Positions 55,121 to 62,637 of a stretch of 64,000 nt of DNA are shown one piece after another. A model generated the notes under the pieces. That model did not search any database, was not told where the DNA came from, and saw only the letters and a list, made by a program, of their open reading frames with translations. The first letter of the stretch is position 1. Each line of letters opens with the position of its first letter. The position numbers and the translations under genes were made by a program. Source of the stretch: JAJPHI01 sp035541875 (GTDB taxonomy: Bacteria > Desulfobacterota > Binatia > Binatales > Binataceae); NCBI GenBank assembly GCA_035541875.1, contig DATKML010000051.1, positions 124,001 to 188,000 on the forward strand, read 5' to 3'.

Positions 55121-55152
55121 TGTACACTACATAACCGGTTGTGCAGTGTACA
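55121..55152. promoter_or_regulatory. 32 bp near-perfect palindrome, operator candidate (site A)
   Basis: TGTACACT and AGTGTACA arms (55121-55128, 55145-55152) flank a perfect AACCGGTT centre (55133-55140); 14 of 16 base pairs match. It sits 33 bases from the DsbA-like start and 70 from the MBL start. A 22-base part (55126-55147) recurs with 19 identities at 57798-57819. Confidence 0.82.
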
Positions 55153-55222
55153 GCAAAGACGCTGCCTGCTTTGCGGAGTCTAGTGCTATGAGGAACCCAT
55201 AGGACTGACCTCAGGAGACTCA

Positions 55223-56200
55223 ATGGAACCTTTTGCCCCCATCGACAAGGTCGAGATCCACGTTCTCGTGGACAATGCCACCGACAGTCTTTCGAGTATC
55301 TCCTCGCATGCCGAATCGGAGTTCGCCTATCTCGATCGACACGGGATGGAAGAGCTGTCCGGCGATATGTTGTGTTGCGCCTGTCACGGTCTCGCCCTCC
55401 TGATAACGGCGACGCGCGGGAATCAGGCCCATACCGTTCTGTTCGATAGCGGTCCCGAGGAGTATGCCTTCGAGCGCAACGCTGCCCGGCTGAAGGTCAA
55501 CCTGGGCAAAGTGGAAAGCGTCGTACTCTCGCATGGCCATTGGGATCACGCGGGTGGGATGCTCAAAGCGATCGATCTGGTGCGCGCGAGCAGCGGTGGT
55601 CGCCAGCTCAATTACTATGCGCATCCGGGGATGTTTAGCTCGCGTGCGCGACGCCTACCTAACGGCGAGTATCGACCGATGCGCGACGTGCCTAAGCCGG
55701 ATGCCCTCGCCGCGCGCGGCGCCACGGTCGAATCGATTCGCGAGTTGCGCGCCTTGCACGACGGGATGTTTTTCCTGAGCGGCGAAATACCGCGCGTGAG
55801 CGGCTTTGAACGCGGACTACCCGGTCATTATCAACGCGCTGCCGATGGAAGCTGGCAGCCCGATCCGCTCATCATCGATGAGCGCTTTCTGATGGTAAGC
55901 GTCACGGGCAAGGGGCTTATCGTCTTTACGGCGTGCTCCCATGCTGGTGTCGTAAATGTGCTGCGTCACGCTCGCGAGAGCGCACCGGGAGTGCCGATCT
56001 ATGCGGTGATTGGCGGTTTTCATCTGGCGGGAGTGAACGAAAAGATCATCCCCGAAACGGTCGATGCGATGAAGGAGTTTAATCTGCAGATTGTCGGTGC
56101 AGGCCATTGCAGCGGATGGCGTGCGGTCCGCGCCCTGGCAAACGCCTTTGGAGATAAGGTCGTCGACCCCTCGGTCGTCGGCAAACGCTATACCTTTTAA
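55223..56200 (+). CDS. MBL-fold metallohydrolase
   Basis: The 325-residue product has the metallo-beta-lactamase signature LSHGHWDHAGG (H104, H106, D108, H109) and a later ligand His in TACSHAG and IGGFHLAG. The N-terminal CCACHGLALLI and the overall plan resemble the archaeal/bacterial dihydropteroate synthase-like MBL group (Mj0301 type). It may act on a thioester, phosphate or sulfur compound; this is inference. An AGGAG site precedes the ATG. A sulfurtransferase gene follows within 17 bases. Confidence 0.9.
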   Translation: MEPFAPIDKVEIHVLVDNATDSLSSISSHAESEFAYLDRHGMEELSGDMLCCACHGLALLITATRGNQAHTVLFDSGPEEYAFERNAARLKVNLGKVESVVLSHGHWDHAGGMLKAIDLVRASSGGRQLNYYAHPGMFSSRARRLPNGEYRPMRDVPKPDALAARGATVESIRELRALHDGMFFLSGEIPRVSGFERGLPGHYQRAADGSWQPDPLIIDERFLMVSVTGKGLIVFTACSHAGVVNVLRHARESAPGVPIYAVIGGFHLAGVNEKIIPETVDAMKEFNLQIVGAGHCSGWRAVRALANAFGDKVVDPSVVGKRYTF

Positions 56201-56217
56201 CTATTGGAGTGACACTG

Positions 56218-57105
56218 ATGTCTTCGAACGAATATCGCAACCCCAAAGCATTGGTCGAGACGGCGTGGTTAGCCGAAAATCTCAACGACCCCAATTTACG
56301 CATTTTCGATTGCACCACGCATTTGAAGCCCGCAAAGCCCGGCAGCGATCTGCCGTACGACATTGTCAGCGGACGCGCTGACTACGATACGGCACATATC
56401 CCGGGCGCGGGTTTTATCGATCTGCAGGGAGAACTTTCGGATAACTCGACTTCCCTTCGTTTCATGCTGCCCTCCGCCGAGCAGTTCGCCGCAGCCGTAT
56501 CCCGCTATGGCGTCGGAAATGGCTATCGAGTCGTCCTCTACTGCGCCGGTGGCATCATGTGGGCGACCAGGCTCTGGTGGATGTTCCGTGCGTTCGGGTT
56601 CGATAACGCTGCAGTCCTCAATGGCGGATGGGATAAGTGGCAGGCCGAAGGCCGCCCAACCTCTACGGCTCCCTGCAACTATCCCGCGGCAACCTTCACG
56701 CCACATCCGCGGCCGGGCCTCTTCGTCGATAAGAATTACGTACGTGCACGTCTCGGTGACGGCAAGACCCTGATGATCAACGCGCTGCCGCCCGAGCTAC
56801 ACGCCGGCAAAACACCAAGCCGCTATGGGCGCGCAGGTCGTGTTCCCGGAAGTATAAATGTACCCGCAGGCCGATTGCTCGATCGGGAAACCAAGGCCTT
56901 CGTACCGCTGGCCGACGCCAAGGATAAGTTCACTGCGGCCGGAGTCGAACCGCAAAAGGAAGTGATTTGCTATTGCGGCGGCGGCATCTCGGCCACGGTA
57001 GATCTATTCATGCTCTACCAGCTCGGGTACGAGAACATCACGCTGTACGACGCCTCGATGGGCGAATGGGCCAAGGATACTGCGTTGCCAATCGAGACCG
57101 ATTAG
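56218..57105 (+). CDS. Two-domain rhodanese sulfurtransferase
   Basis: The 295-residue product has two rhodanese domains. The N-terminal one (about 10-145) ends VVLYCAGGIMWATRLWWMFRAFGFDNAAVLNGGWDKW. The C-terminal one (165-290) has the active Cys253 in ICYCGGGISAT and ends DASMGEWAKDT. This is the SseA/thiosulfate or 3-mercaptopyruvate sulfurtransferase family. The start with GGAG eight bases upstream is chosen over an in-frame GTG at 56209. It is cotranscribed with the MBL hydrolase, which points to handling of sulfane sulfur. Confidence 0.94.
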   Translation: MSSNEYRNPKALVETAWLAENLNDPNLRIFDCTTHLKPAKPGSDLPYDIVSGRADYDTAHIPGAGFIDLQGELSDNSTSLRFMLPSAEQFAAAVSRYGVGNGYRVVLYCAGGIMWATRLWWMFRAFGFDNAAVLNGGWDKWQAEGRPTSTAPCNYPAATFTPHPRPGLFVDKNYVRARLGDGKTLMINALPPELHAGKTPSRYGRAGRVPGSINVPAGRLLDRETKAFVPLADAKDKFTAAGVEPQKEVICYCGGGISATVDLFMLYQLGYENITLYDASMGEWAKDTALPIETD

Positions 57106-57121
57106 CGGAGAGCCCCGTAAT

Positions 57122-57748
57122 TCATCCGGCTTTGCGGCGCAGATAATGGCGCTGGGTCTTGGCGCGATTGCCACAAGCGCTCATCGAGCACCATCGCCTG
57201 CGTCCGCTAAGACTATCGTCGAGGAATAGCCATAGGCATTTGTGATTCGCACAGAGGCGCACGCGATGGAGATACTTGCCGGTTAAGAGGTCGCCGGCTG
57301 ACCAAAGCACCGGGGCGAGCAGGCTTTCATGCGAACCGCCTTCCTTCGGAACGCTCCACGCGAAACCATCCTCAGCCCGTTGTATCAAGCTGCGCAGCGG
57401 AGCTGCCGCAATCGCTCGATTCAGATTCTCGATATCCGCCAGTGGAGTTTCACGTTCTGAAGCAAAGCCTCCAAAGATCCGATAAATCGATTCGCGAATC
57501 TCAATCGCCCGATTGAAGACTTGAGCGCCCGATTCCGCATTGCCATCGGACCACGACCCCAGTTCGTCCGCTACCGACTTTGCTAACGGGACTTTCTCCG
57601 CACACCATAGCAGCAGATCGCTGAATCCGTGGAGCGACTCGGTCGGCGTACTACCCCGACCATAACAGGTGTTCGCGAAATCGAGACAAAGGCTCAATCG
57701 CGGAGTTGGAAACGGTGCGCGGTTGCTCTGATCTGCTGTGGGCGCCAC
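57122..57748 (-). CDS. CGNR zinc-finger / ABATE-domain regulator
   Basis: The 208-residue protein has an ABATE-like N-terminal domain (LSLCLDFANTCYGRG, the usual start, to about residue 135). A CGNR zinc finger lies at the C-terminus (RLCANHKCLWLFLDDSLSGRRRWCSMSACGNRAKTQRHYLRRK), with four zinc Cys and the name-giving CGNR. Family members are presumed stress- or ligand-responsive transcription regulators. It is divergent from the DUF1302 gene and separated by 170 bases that hold one copy of the shared operator element, so it is the best candidate for the protein that binds it. Confidence 0.92.
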   Translation of the reverse strand: MAPTADQSNRAPFPTPRLSLCLDFANTCYGRGSTPTESLHGFSDLLLWCAEKVPLAKSVADELGSWSDGNAESGAQVFNRAIEIRESIYRIFGGFASERETPLADIENLNRAIAAAPLRSLIQRAEDGFAWSVPKEGGSHESLLAPVLWSAGDLLTGKYLHRVRLCANHKCLWLFLDDSLSGRRRWCSMSACGNRAKTQRHYLRRKAG

Positions 57749-57776
57749 GTAATTGACTTACTTAGCGGCAGCGCCG

Positions 57777-57805
57777 TTGACAAGAGCACCCTCTTCAACT
57801 ACACA
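57777..57805 (+). promoter_or_regulatory. Sigma-70-like promoter for the DUF1302 gene
   Basis: TTGACA (57777-57782), 17 bases, then TACACA (57800-57805). The -35 is perfect and the -10 is poor, which suits a promoter helped or blocked by the regulator whose site overlaps the -10. Confidence 0.5.
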
Positions 57806-57821
57806 ACCGGTCGTCCAGTTG
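57796..57821. promoter_or_regulatory. Second copy of the shared operator element (site B)
   Basis: The 22-base element at 57798-57819 matches site A (55126-55147) at 19 positions. CAACT and AGTTG arms (57796-57800, 57817-57821) flank ACCGGT on the same dyad axis as in site A. It overlaps the -10 of the predicted DUF1302 promoter. Confidence 0.8.
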
Positions 57822-57918
57822 TCGGTAATCGTTCATGGGGAGAAACGGGGATGCAGGGAGTCTGTTCGCTAGATTTTCTTGGCTGGCCGCGCCGCGTCAT
57901 AACAGTCGAGGCGGTCCA

Positions 57919-59568
57919 GTGATCCGCTATTTTCAGGCAGCAGCGCTATTTCTATGCGGGCTTCTGTGCGTCGCGACGGCAGCGTGCGCCAACGATAGCA
58001 TCACCGTCTTCGGTGACAATATCCGCATTCAGAATGTTGCGGAGACCGATTGGGCAATCTCGACGGCCGGCAAGAGCAACTCCTACAACTCCAACTTTCA
58101 GAATTGTACCGCTCATTCCCAGCGTGGATGCGGACTCTCCACCAACGGCAATTCGTGGAACCTGATGGCCTATCGGCTCGATACGATGATTGGGTTCCGC
58201 CTTCGTCAGTCCCAAGCCGATGCGCTCGGCCTCGATAGTGTCGAGGCGTTCGTCCATAGCCGCTTTTGGTCCGATGTCGCGCCCTATGTCGATGGCTCCC
58301 TGCCGGCAATCAACGCCGAGGGCTTTCGTCAGCGCTACGCAGGCAACGGATGGGCAGCGCAAGTGGCCGAACACGAGTATGAGTGGGACGCCGCTGAGGC
58401 CTACGTCGACCTCCACCGCGGACCCCTCTGGATGAGACTCGGAAAGCAGCAGATCGTCTACGGCGAAGAATTGGGCATCCAAACTCTGGACCAGGTGGAC
58501 TCGCTCGACTTTCGTCGCCACAGTCTGTTCAACTATTCCGGTCTCGAGTTCTCCGACGCTCGTATCGGCGAATGGACCGCACGCACGACGTACGATGCCA
58601 GCAATCTGCTGGCCCCTCTTCATCAGGACAACGCTCAGATCTCGACCTGGATCAGTCCCGACTTTCAACCCGACGTCTTTCTACCCGGCGGCAGCCCGTA
58701 CAAAGCGAATCCGGCTTACTTCGTTCTGGAGAACGGGAACGGCATCAGTCGCGCACGGCACAAATTGGTTTATGGTGCTGTGCTCGAATCAAAAATGTTC
58801 GACGTCGACTGGAGCCTAAACTTCTACAGCACGCCCGAGCACGTCGGTTGGACCAAGTACATCGCTGCACCTCTAATTGGTGGCGCTCCTGATCCGACGG
58901 TTTTTCCCATCGATAATTTTCGTGGTGCCCAAATACTTGGCGCAGGGAACGGCTACCACGAAGCGATCGTCACGCGCGAGATGCCCCGAATCAACATCTA
59001 CGGCGGAATGGCGTCGTATACTATCGATCCCGTCTACCACTTCCCCGGATCGATTTTACTCAACGGTGATCAGATTAAAGCGTCCGTGGCCTACACACCC
59101 GGCAAAGCCTTCACCGGCCCCAACACGCTCAATCTGGCCAGCCCCGACGTGAACAAACCCTTGAAGGTGGGCGAGATCAACATGGCGCTCGACCTCGAAC
59201 GCGACGTGCGCTGGATCGAGGGACTCCCCTCCGCTTACCTGTTCCTCGAATACAACTTCCGTAGCCGCAGCGATCTCTTCGACGACTACCTTGCGCAGCC
59301 CGCCTACGGTAACCATCACAACTTCAACCTCGCGGTTATCGGCATCACGCAACCGTTGGCGTCGAACAAGTGGACTCTGGTCTGGGTCCAATCGGTGGAA
59401 GGTAACGCGGGCGGATCGATCTTCGAGCAGCCAGCCGTTCTCTACAAGCCCGACTCCCATCAGGAGTACCGCGTCTTCTGGAACTTCGCGACGGGAACCA
59501 ACAAGTCGTACCTCGGACCGTCGCGCTACATGGACGAAATCGTCTTCGCGGCTATCTACAAGTTCTAA
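57919..59568 (+). CDS. DUF1302-family outer-membrane protein
   Basis: From the GTG start the 549-residue product opens with a signal peptide (residues 1-24, cut near ACA-N), as preferred over the longer open frame. The body has alternating beta segments with WMRLGKQQIVYGEELGIQTLDQVDSLDFRRH and ends in the aromatic IVFAAIYKF. DUF1302 proteins are predicted barrel porins always found with DUF1329 partners, often near RND exporters or aromatic catabolism. It is the first gene of a three-gene operon and lies across from the CGNR regulator. Confidence 0.9.
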   Translation: MIRYFQAAALFLCGLLCVATAACANDSITVFGDNIRIQNVAETDWAISTAGKSNSYNSNFQNCTAHSQRGCGLSTNGNSWNLMAYRLDTMIGFRLRQSQADALGLDSVEAFVHSRFWSDVAPYVDGSLPAINAEGFRQRYAGNGWAAQVAEHEYEWDAAEAYVDLHRGPLWMRLGKQQIVYGEELGIQTLDQVDSLDFRRHSLFNYSGLEFSDARIGEWTARTTYDASNLLAPLHQDNAQISTWISPDFQPDVFLPGGSPYKANPAYFVLENGNGISRARHKLVYGAVLESKMFDVDWSLNFYSTPEHVGWTKYIAAPLIGGAPDPTVFPIDNFRGAQILGAGNGYHEAIVTREMPRINIYGGMASYTIDPVYHFPGSILLNGDQIKASVAYTPGKAFTGPNTLNLASPDVNKPLKVGEINMALDLERDVRWIEGLPSAYLFLEYNFRSRSDLFDDYLAQPAYGNHHNFNLAVIGITQPLASNKWTLVWVQSVEGNAGGSIFEQPAVLYKPDSHQEYRVFWNFATGTNKSYLGPSRYMDEIVFAAIYKF

Positions 59569-59595
59569 GCAGCGCAGCAATTAGGAAACTATTCG

Positions 59596-60987
59596 ATGCA
59601 TATAATTAGGTATGGAGAGGGATGGACACGCCGTCACTTTCTGTCGCAGATGGGCAAGGGCGTCCTTGCCGCCGGAGTGCTTAGCCCCCTTATCGATGTG
59701 ATCGGCCGCAATGGAGACTGCTCTGCTGCCTATCCGCCTGAATTGCTCTCAATCGAAGCCTACACCAAGGGCAAGTTGAAGCCAGGTGATGTCCTGACGG
59801 CAGACAACGTCGACCTCGTGAAGGACCTGCTCGACGAAGTCGCCTATTGGCAAGTCAAAAACGACAAGCGCGAGATCAACCTTATCGCGACCGAGACCGA
59901 CGTTTCCAAGCTAATCGCCAAGCCCTATCTCGAGGCCACGCTGCGTAATCGCGGGGTGCATCAGGTTGGACCCGACGGCAACGTATGGACCAAGGATGGC
60001 AAGCCATGGATTGGGGGCAATCCCTTTCCAGACGCCAAAAATGCGGTCGAGCTGTTGCTGCAAAATGCCCTGACCTCTTCGACGCTCTACTACGACAGCA
60101 CCTCCTGCGCCTCGAAAGAATGGGAAACCAACGCCGACGGTGACGTTGATTACACCTACGAATATATCTTCGTCGGTTATCGCACAGTCGGCCGCACTAC
60201 TCTTGAGCCCAAGCCCTACTTTCCGGGGCATGAGGGCCAACTGCGTATCAACAGTTCGCTCTTTACTTCGCCCGAAGATCTGAGCGGCAACTCATCGCTC
60301 GAAATCTGGTCATACGATCAACATAAACTGCCAAAGGCGCACGCCTTTTCGCCCCAAACAAAGCGAATCCGGAGCGTCCCCGACTACGCACGCTTCGAGA
60401 CCGGTGTTCCCGGCGCCGCGTGGTTCTCGAGCGATTCGGCGGGAGCCGGCGACCCGGTCTATACCTGGGGCAACTTCAAAGTAGTTGGCCACGGCCCATT
60501 CCTCGCCGCGACGCACGGGAACTGCCACTTCGGCTATCCCAATTGGGAAGTACCCCTCGTTGGCGGCAAGAACGGTAAGAAGTATTTCCGTACCTACATG
60601 GAACTCGTGCCTGAAGGCTATGTCGTGGAGCTGGAGCCGACTGGATATCCAAACTCGCCCTACAGCAAAAAGCGCGCTTGGTTTGATGCTCGCACTGGTA
60701 TCGCACCGTTGATCGTCACCTACGATCGCGAGGGCAGGCCCTTCCATCAATCTGAATGGTTCTATGACTACGCGGTAAAGAAGCCCGGGATGGAATGGCC
60801 GGAAGGGATGCCCGATGAGTTCTGGGCCAGCTATCTCAATATGCACATGTTCGACATGAAGAGCGGTCGGATGTCGCGAATGGGAATCCTGCCTCGCATC
60901 ACCGGCGGCTACATCAACAGCATCGATGATCCGAAGCTGTACTATGAGTTCTGTACTCTGAACGCGATCCGGCGTTTAGGGCGCTAA
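59596..60987 (+). CDS. DUF1329-family protein with Tat-like signal
   Basis: The 463-residue product starts with TRRHFLSQMGKGVLAAGVLSPL, a twin-arginine signal with the RRxFL consensus and a hydrophobic stretch after it. The mature part has SIEAYTKGKLKPGDVLTADNVDLVKDLLDE, GHEGQLRINSSLF and PETGIAPLIV-like pieces of DUF1329, whose fold resembles outer-membrane lipoprotein carriers. Most DUF1329 proteins that I know use Sec, so Tat would mean folding or cofactor loading before export. It follows DUF1302 by 27 bases and precedes a cytochrome c gene. Confidence 0.85.
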   Translation: MHIIRYGEGWTRRHFLSQMGKGVLAAGVLSPLIDVIGRNGDCSAAYPPELLSIEAYTKGKLKPGDVLTADNVDLVKDLLDEVAYWQVKNDKREINLIATETDVSKLIAKPYLEATLRNRGVHQVGPDGNVWTKDGKPWIGGNPFPDAKNAVELLLQNALTSSTLYYDSTSCASKEWETNADGDVDYTYEYIFVGYRTVGRTTLEPKPYFPGHEGQLRINSSLFTSPEDLSGNSSLEIWSYDQHKLPKAHAFSPQTKRIRSVPDYARFETGVPGAAWFSSDSAGAGDPVYTWGNFKVVGHGPFLAATHGNCHFGYPNWEVPLVGGKNGKKYFRTYMELVPEGYVVELEPTGYPNSPYSKKRAWFDARTGIAPLIVTYDREGRPFHQSEWFYDYAVKKPGMEWPEGMPDEFWASYLNMHMFDMKSGRMSRMGILPRITGGYINSIDDPKLYYEFCTLNAIRRLGR

Positions 60988-61027
60988 TGCATTAGTGAGT
61001 ATCTGTGCCAACTATTATAAGAAGAAT

Positions 61028-61492
61028 ATGAAAATGCGCTTTTCGACTGCCCTGGCGATATTTCTATCTCTACTCTGCGGAGTCACCCTCTTCTCAACGC
61101 CAACGCTCGCTCAGGATAAGACCGAGATGTCGCCGACGGGCCAGCTTACCTCGGGCAAAAGGGATTTCATGGAGTACTGCGCCCAATGTCACGGCAAGGA
61201 CGGCATTGGCGACGGCCCCGTTGCGTCGACCTTGAGCAAGAAGCCCGCGAATCTCACACTACTGTCGAGAAGCAACGGTGGGACCTTTCCGCAAAAGGAA
61301 GTGCGTGAATACATCGATGGGGGTAAATACGAGGCAGCTCACGGGACACGCGACATGCCGATCTGGGGCTATGCCTTTATGTATCGGCAATCCAGCCATA
61401 ACGGCCCCGGCGGCGCGCCTCTCACTGAAAATGAAGTTCACCACAAGATCACTCGCCTGATCGATTACATCAAGACGATCCAGGTGAAGTGA
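61028..61492 (+). CDS. Periplasmic c-type cytochrome
   Basis: From the ATG at 61028 the product has 154 residues. A signal peptide ends at TLA-Q29, one haem site CAQCH lies at C51, C54, H55, and the axial Met is probably M110 in DMPIWG. It is a paralogue of the cytochrome at 3202-3672. It comes 40 bases after the DUF1329 gene on the same strand, so the three are probably one operon that joins an outer-membrane protein, a Tat-exported protein and an electron carrier. Confidence 0.9.
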   Translation: MKMRFSTALAIFLSLLCGVTLFSTPTLAQDKTEMSPTGQLTSGKRDFMEYCAQCHGKDGIGDGPVASTLSKKPANLTLLSRSNGGTFPQKEVREYIDGGKYEAAHGTRDMPIWGYAFMYRQSSHNGPGGAPLTENEVHHKITRLIDYIKTIQVK

Positions 61493-61758
61493 TTCTCCTC
61501 ATCGGCTAGACCAACAGCGAGGCTAGGCATCGAGCGCCCTGCTTTTTATACTGACCCTGGTAACTACCGACAGTCGATCCGACTTGGCGGCAATGACGTG
61601 CACCCAGTAAATCGACTCGTTAATATCGGATCCCCACCACTGATTGATGCCTATAATCGTACGTGCCAAACAAGAATTAGGTAGTGCCCGATCGTCGGGT
61701 AGTCCCCTGAACAAGGAACTGGCGAAACAGAAGCCGAAGCCAGCACGCGCAGGTGTCC
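61493..61758. other. Intergenic spacer, no gene seen
   Basis: About 266 bases between the cytochrome gene and a convergent hypothetical gene. A possible small hairpin (CCCGA-TCG-TCGGG) lies near 61688. An open frame on the minus strand here has no family features or ribosome site. Confidence 0.5.
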
Positions 61759-62160
61759 TTAGTCCGCTGCAATTGCAGGATTGATTTCTTCCGATCGTCT
61801 TCGTCTCGATCGTCGCCTGCTGTACATTTCCGAGCGCACGAAGGTATGGACCACCGGCGACCGTCGCACCAAGCGCTTTCCGGACCCCACCCAATCGTTG
61901 AGCGATTCGCGCAATGCTTGAGGATTTATACCCAGGGTCTCGCAGACATTGCCGAAAGAGAACAGAGGCTCATCGTCGCGATCGGCAATCCATTGCGCCG
62001 CTAATCGCGCCTCTTTACGTATGCTGTTACTGGCGAAGTTCGACGAGCCGGCGCTCAAACAATCAAGGGCATCGCGAAGCATCGCAATCATCAGGCGTCG
62101 GAGAGCATCATTATCACGGACTTGCTCCCAGCTGCCGTTTGCTTCGCTTGTTTCCGCCAT
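61759..62160 (-). CDS. Conserved-looking small protein, function unknown
   Basis: From the ATG at 62160 the product has 133 residues. A helical N-terminal part DALRRLMIAMLRDALDCL is followed by ARLAAQWIADRDDEPLFSFGNVCETLGINPQALRESLNDWV and a very basic tail (YSRRRSRRRRSEE). The middle segment is similar to small hypothetical proteins that I recall from deltaproteobacterial genomes, with an acidic and hydrophobic pattern that suggests a helical DNA- or protein-binding module. No name can be given. The ribosome site is weak, so the start may be the GTG at 62181. Confidence 0.6.
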   Translation of the reverse strand: MAETSEANGSWEQVRDNDALRRLMIAMLRDALDCLSAGSSNFASNSIRKEARLAAQWIADRDDEPLFSFGNVCETLGINPQALRESLNDWVGSGKRLVRRSPVVHTFVRSEMYSRRRSRRRRSEEINPAIAAD

Positions 62161-62296
62161 CGAGAATCTAGAAGGGTTCACTTCGATTCACCACACTCAA
62201 AAGGGTCATTCAAATTGTCGGACTGAACCTTGATACACGATCCGAGTTCATGATACAAGAGCTACCCTATTGATTAACTGGATTAACGAGGTGCGA

Positions 62297-62548
62297 ATGT
62301 TCGAGGAAGAAACAATTGCCGTAGCGTGCCCCAACTGCGCTCACAAGAATTCGCTGCTGATTAGAGAGGTTGAGTCAGCGACGGAGGCTGAAGTCACTTG
62401 CGGCCACTGTCATCGGACGATCAAGCTAGAGCTGGAAGGCTTCCACAAGCATCTGGACCAAGTAAGAAGCGAGCTGGACGCAATTCAGCGTGATGCCGTC
62501 GCCCCCAAAAAGCGAGGGGCCTCATCTGAGGACGACTATCAAATCTAA
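62297..62548 (+). CDS. Small zinc-ribbon protein
   Basis: From the ATG behind GAGGTG the product has 83 residues with two CXXC pairs (C11/C14 CPNC, C35/C38 CGHC). A helical tail follows, with HKHLDQVRSELDAIQ likely forming a coiled coil. This is a typical zinc ribbon with a short helix. No operon partner is evident. A TTG 27 bases upstream is in frame but less likely. Confidence 0.7.
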   Translation: MFEEETIAVACPNCAHKNSLLIREVESATEAEVTCGHCHRTIKLELEGFHKHLDQVRSELDAIQRDAVAPKKRGASSEDDYQI

Positions 62549-62637
62549 GTGACCCGCCTGGTCGAGCGGTTACGCAGGATCAAGCGCGATGCTCGCAACG
62601 CACCGCGTTTTCGCCTCCAAACGCTGCGTCTTAAACC

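Noticed and set aside
61523..61894. Minus-strand open frame of 123 codons after the cytochrome gene
   Set aside because: It overlaps the better-supported hypothetical gene in another frame and has no motif or ribosome site.
62549..62637. tRNA-like stretch containing GGTCGAGCGGTTACG
   Set aside because: It resembles a Leu/Ser D-arm, but no anticodon arm, T-arm (GGTTCGA) or acceptor pairing could be built.
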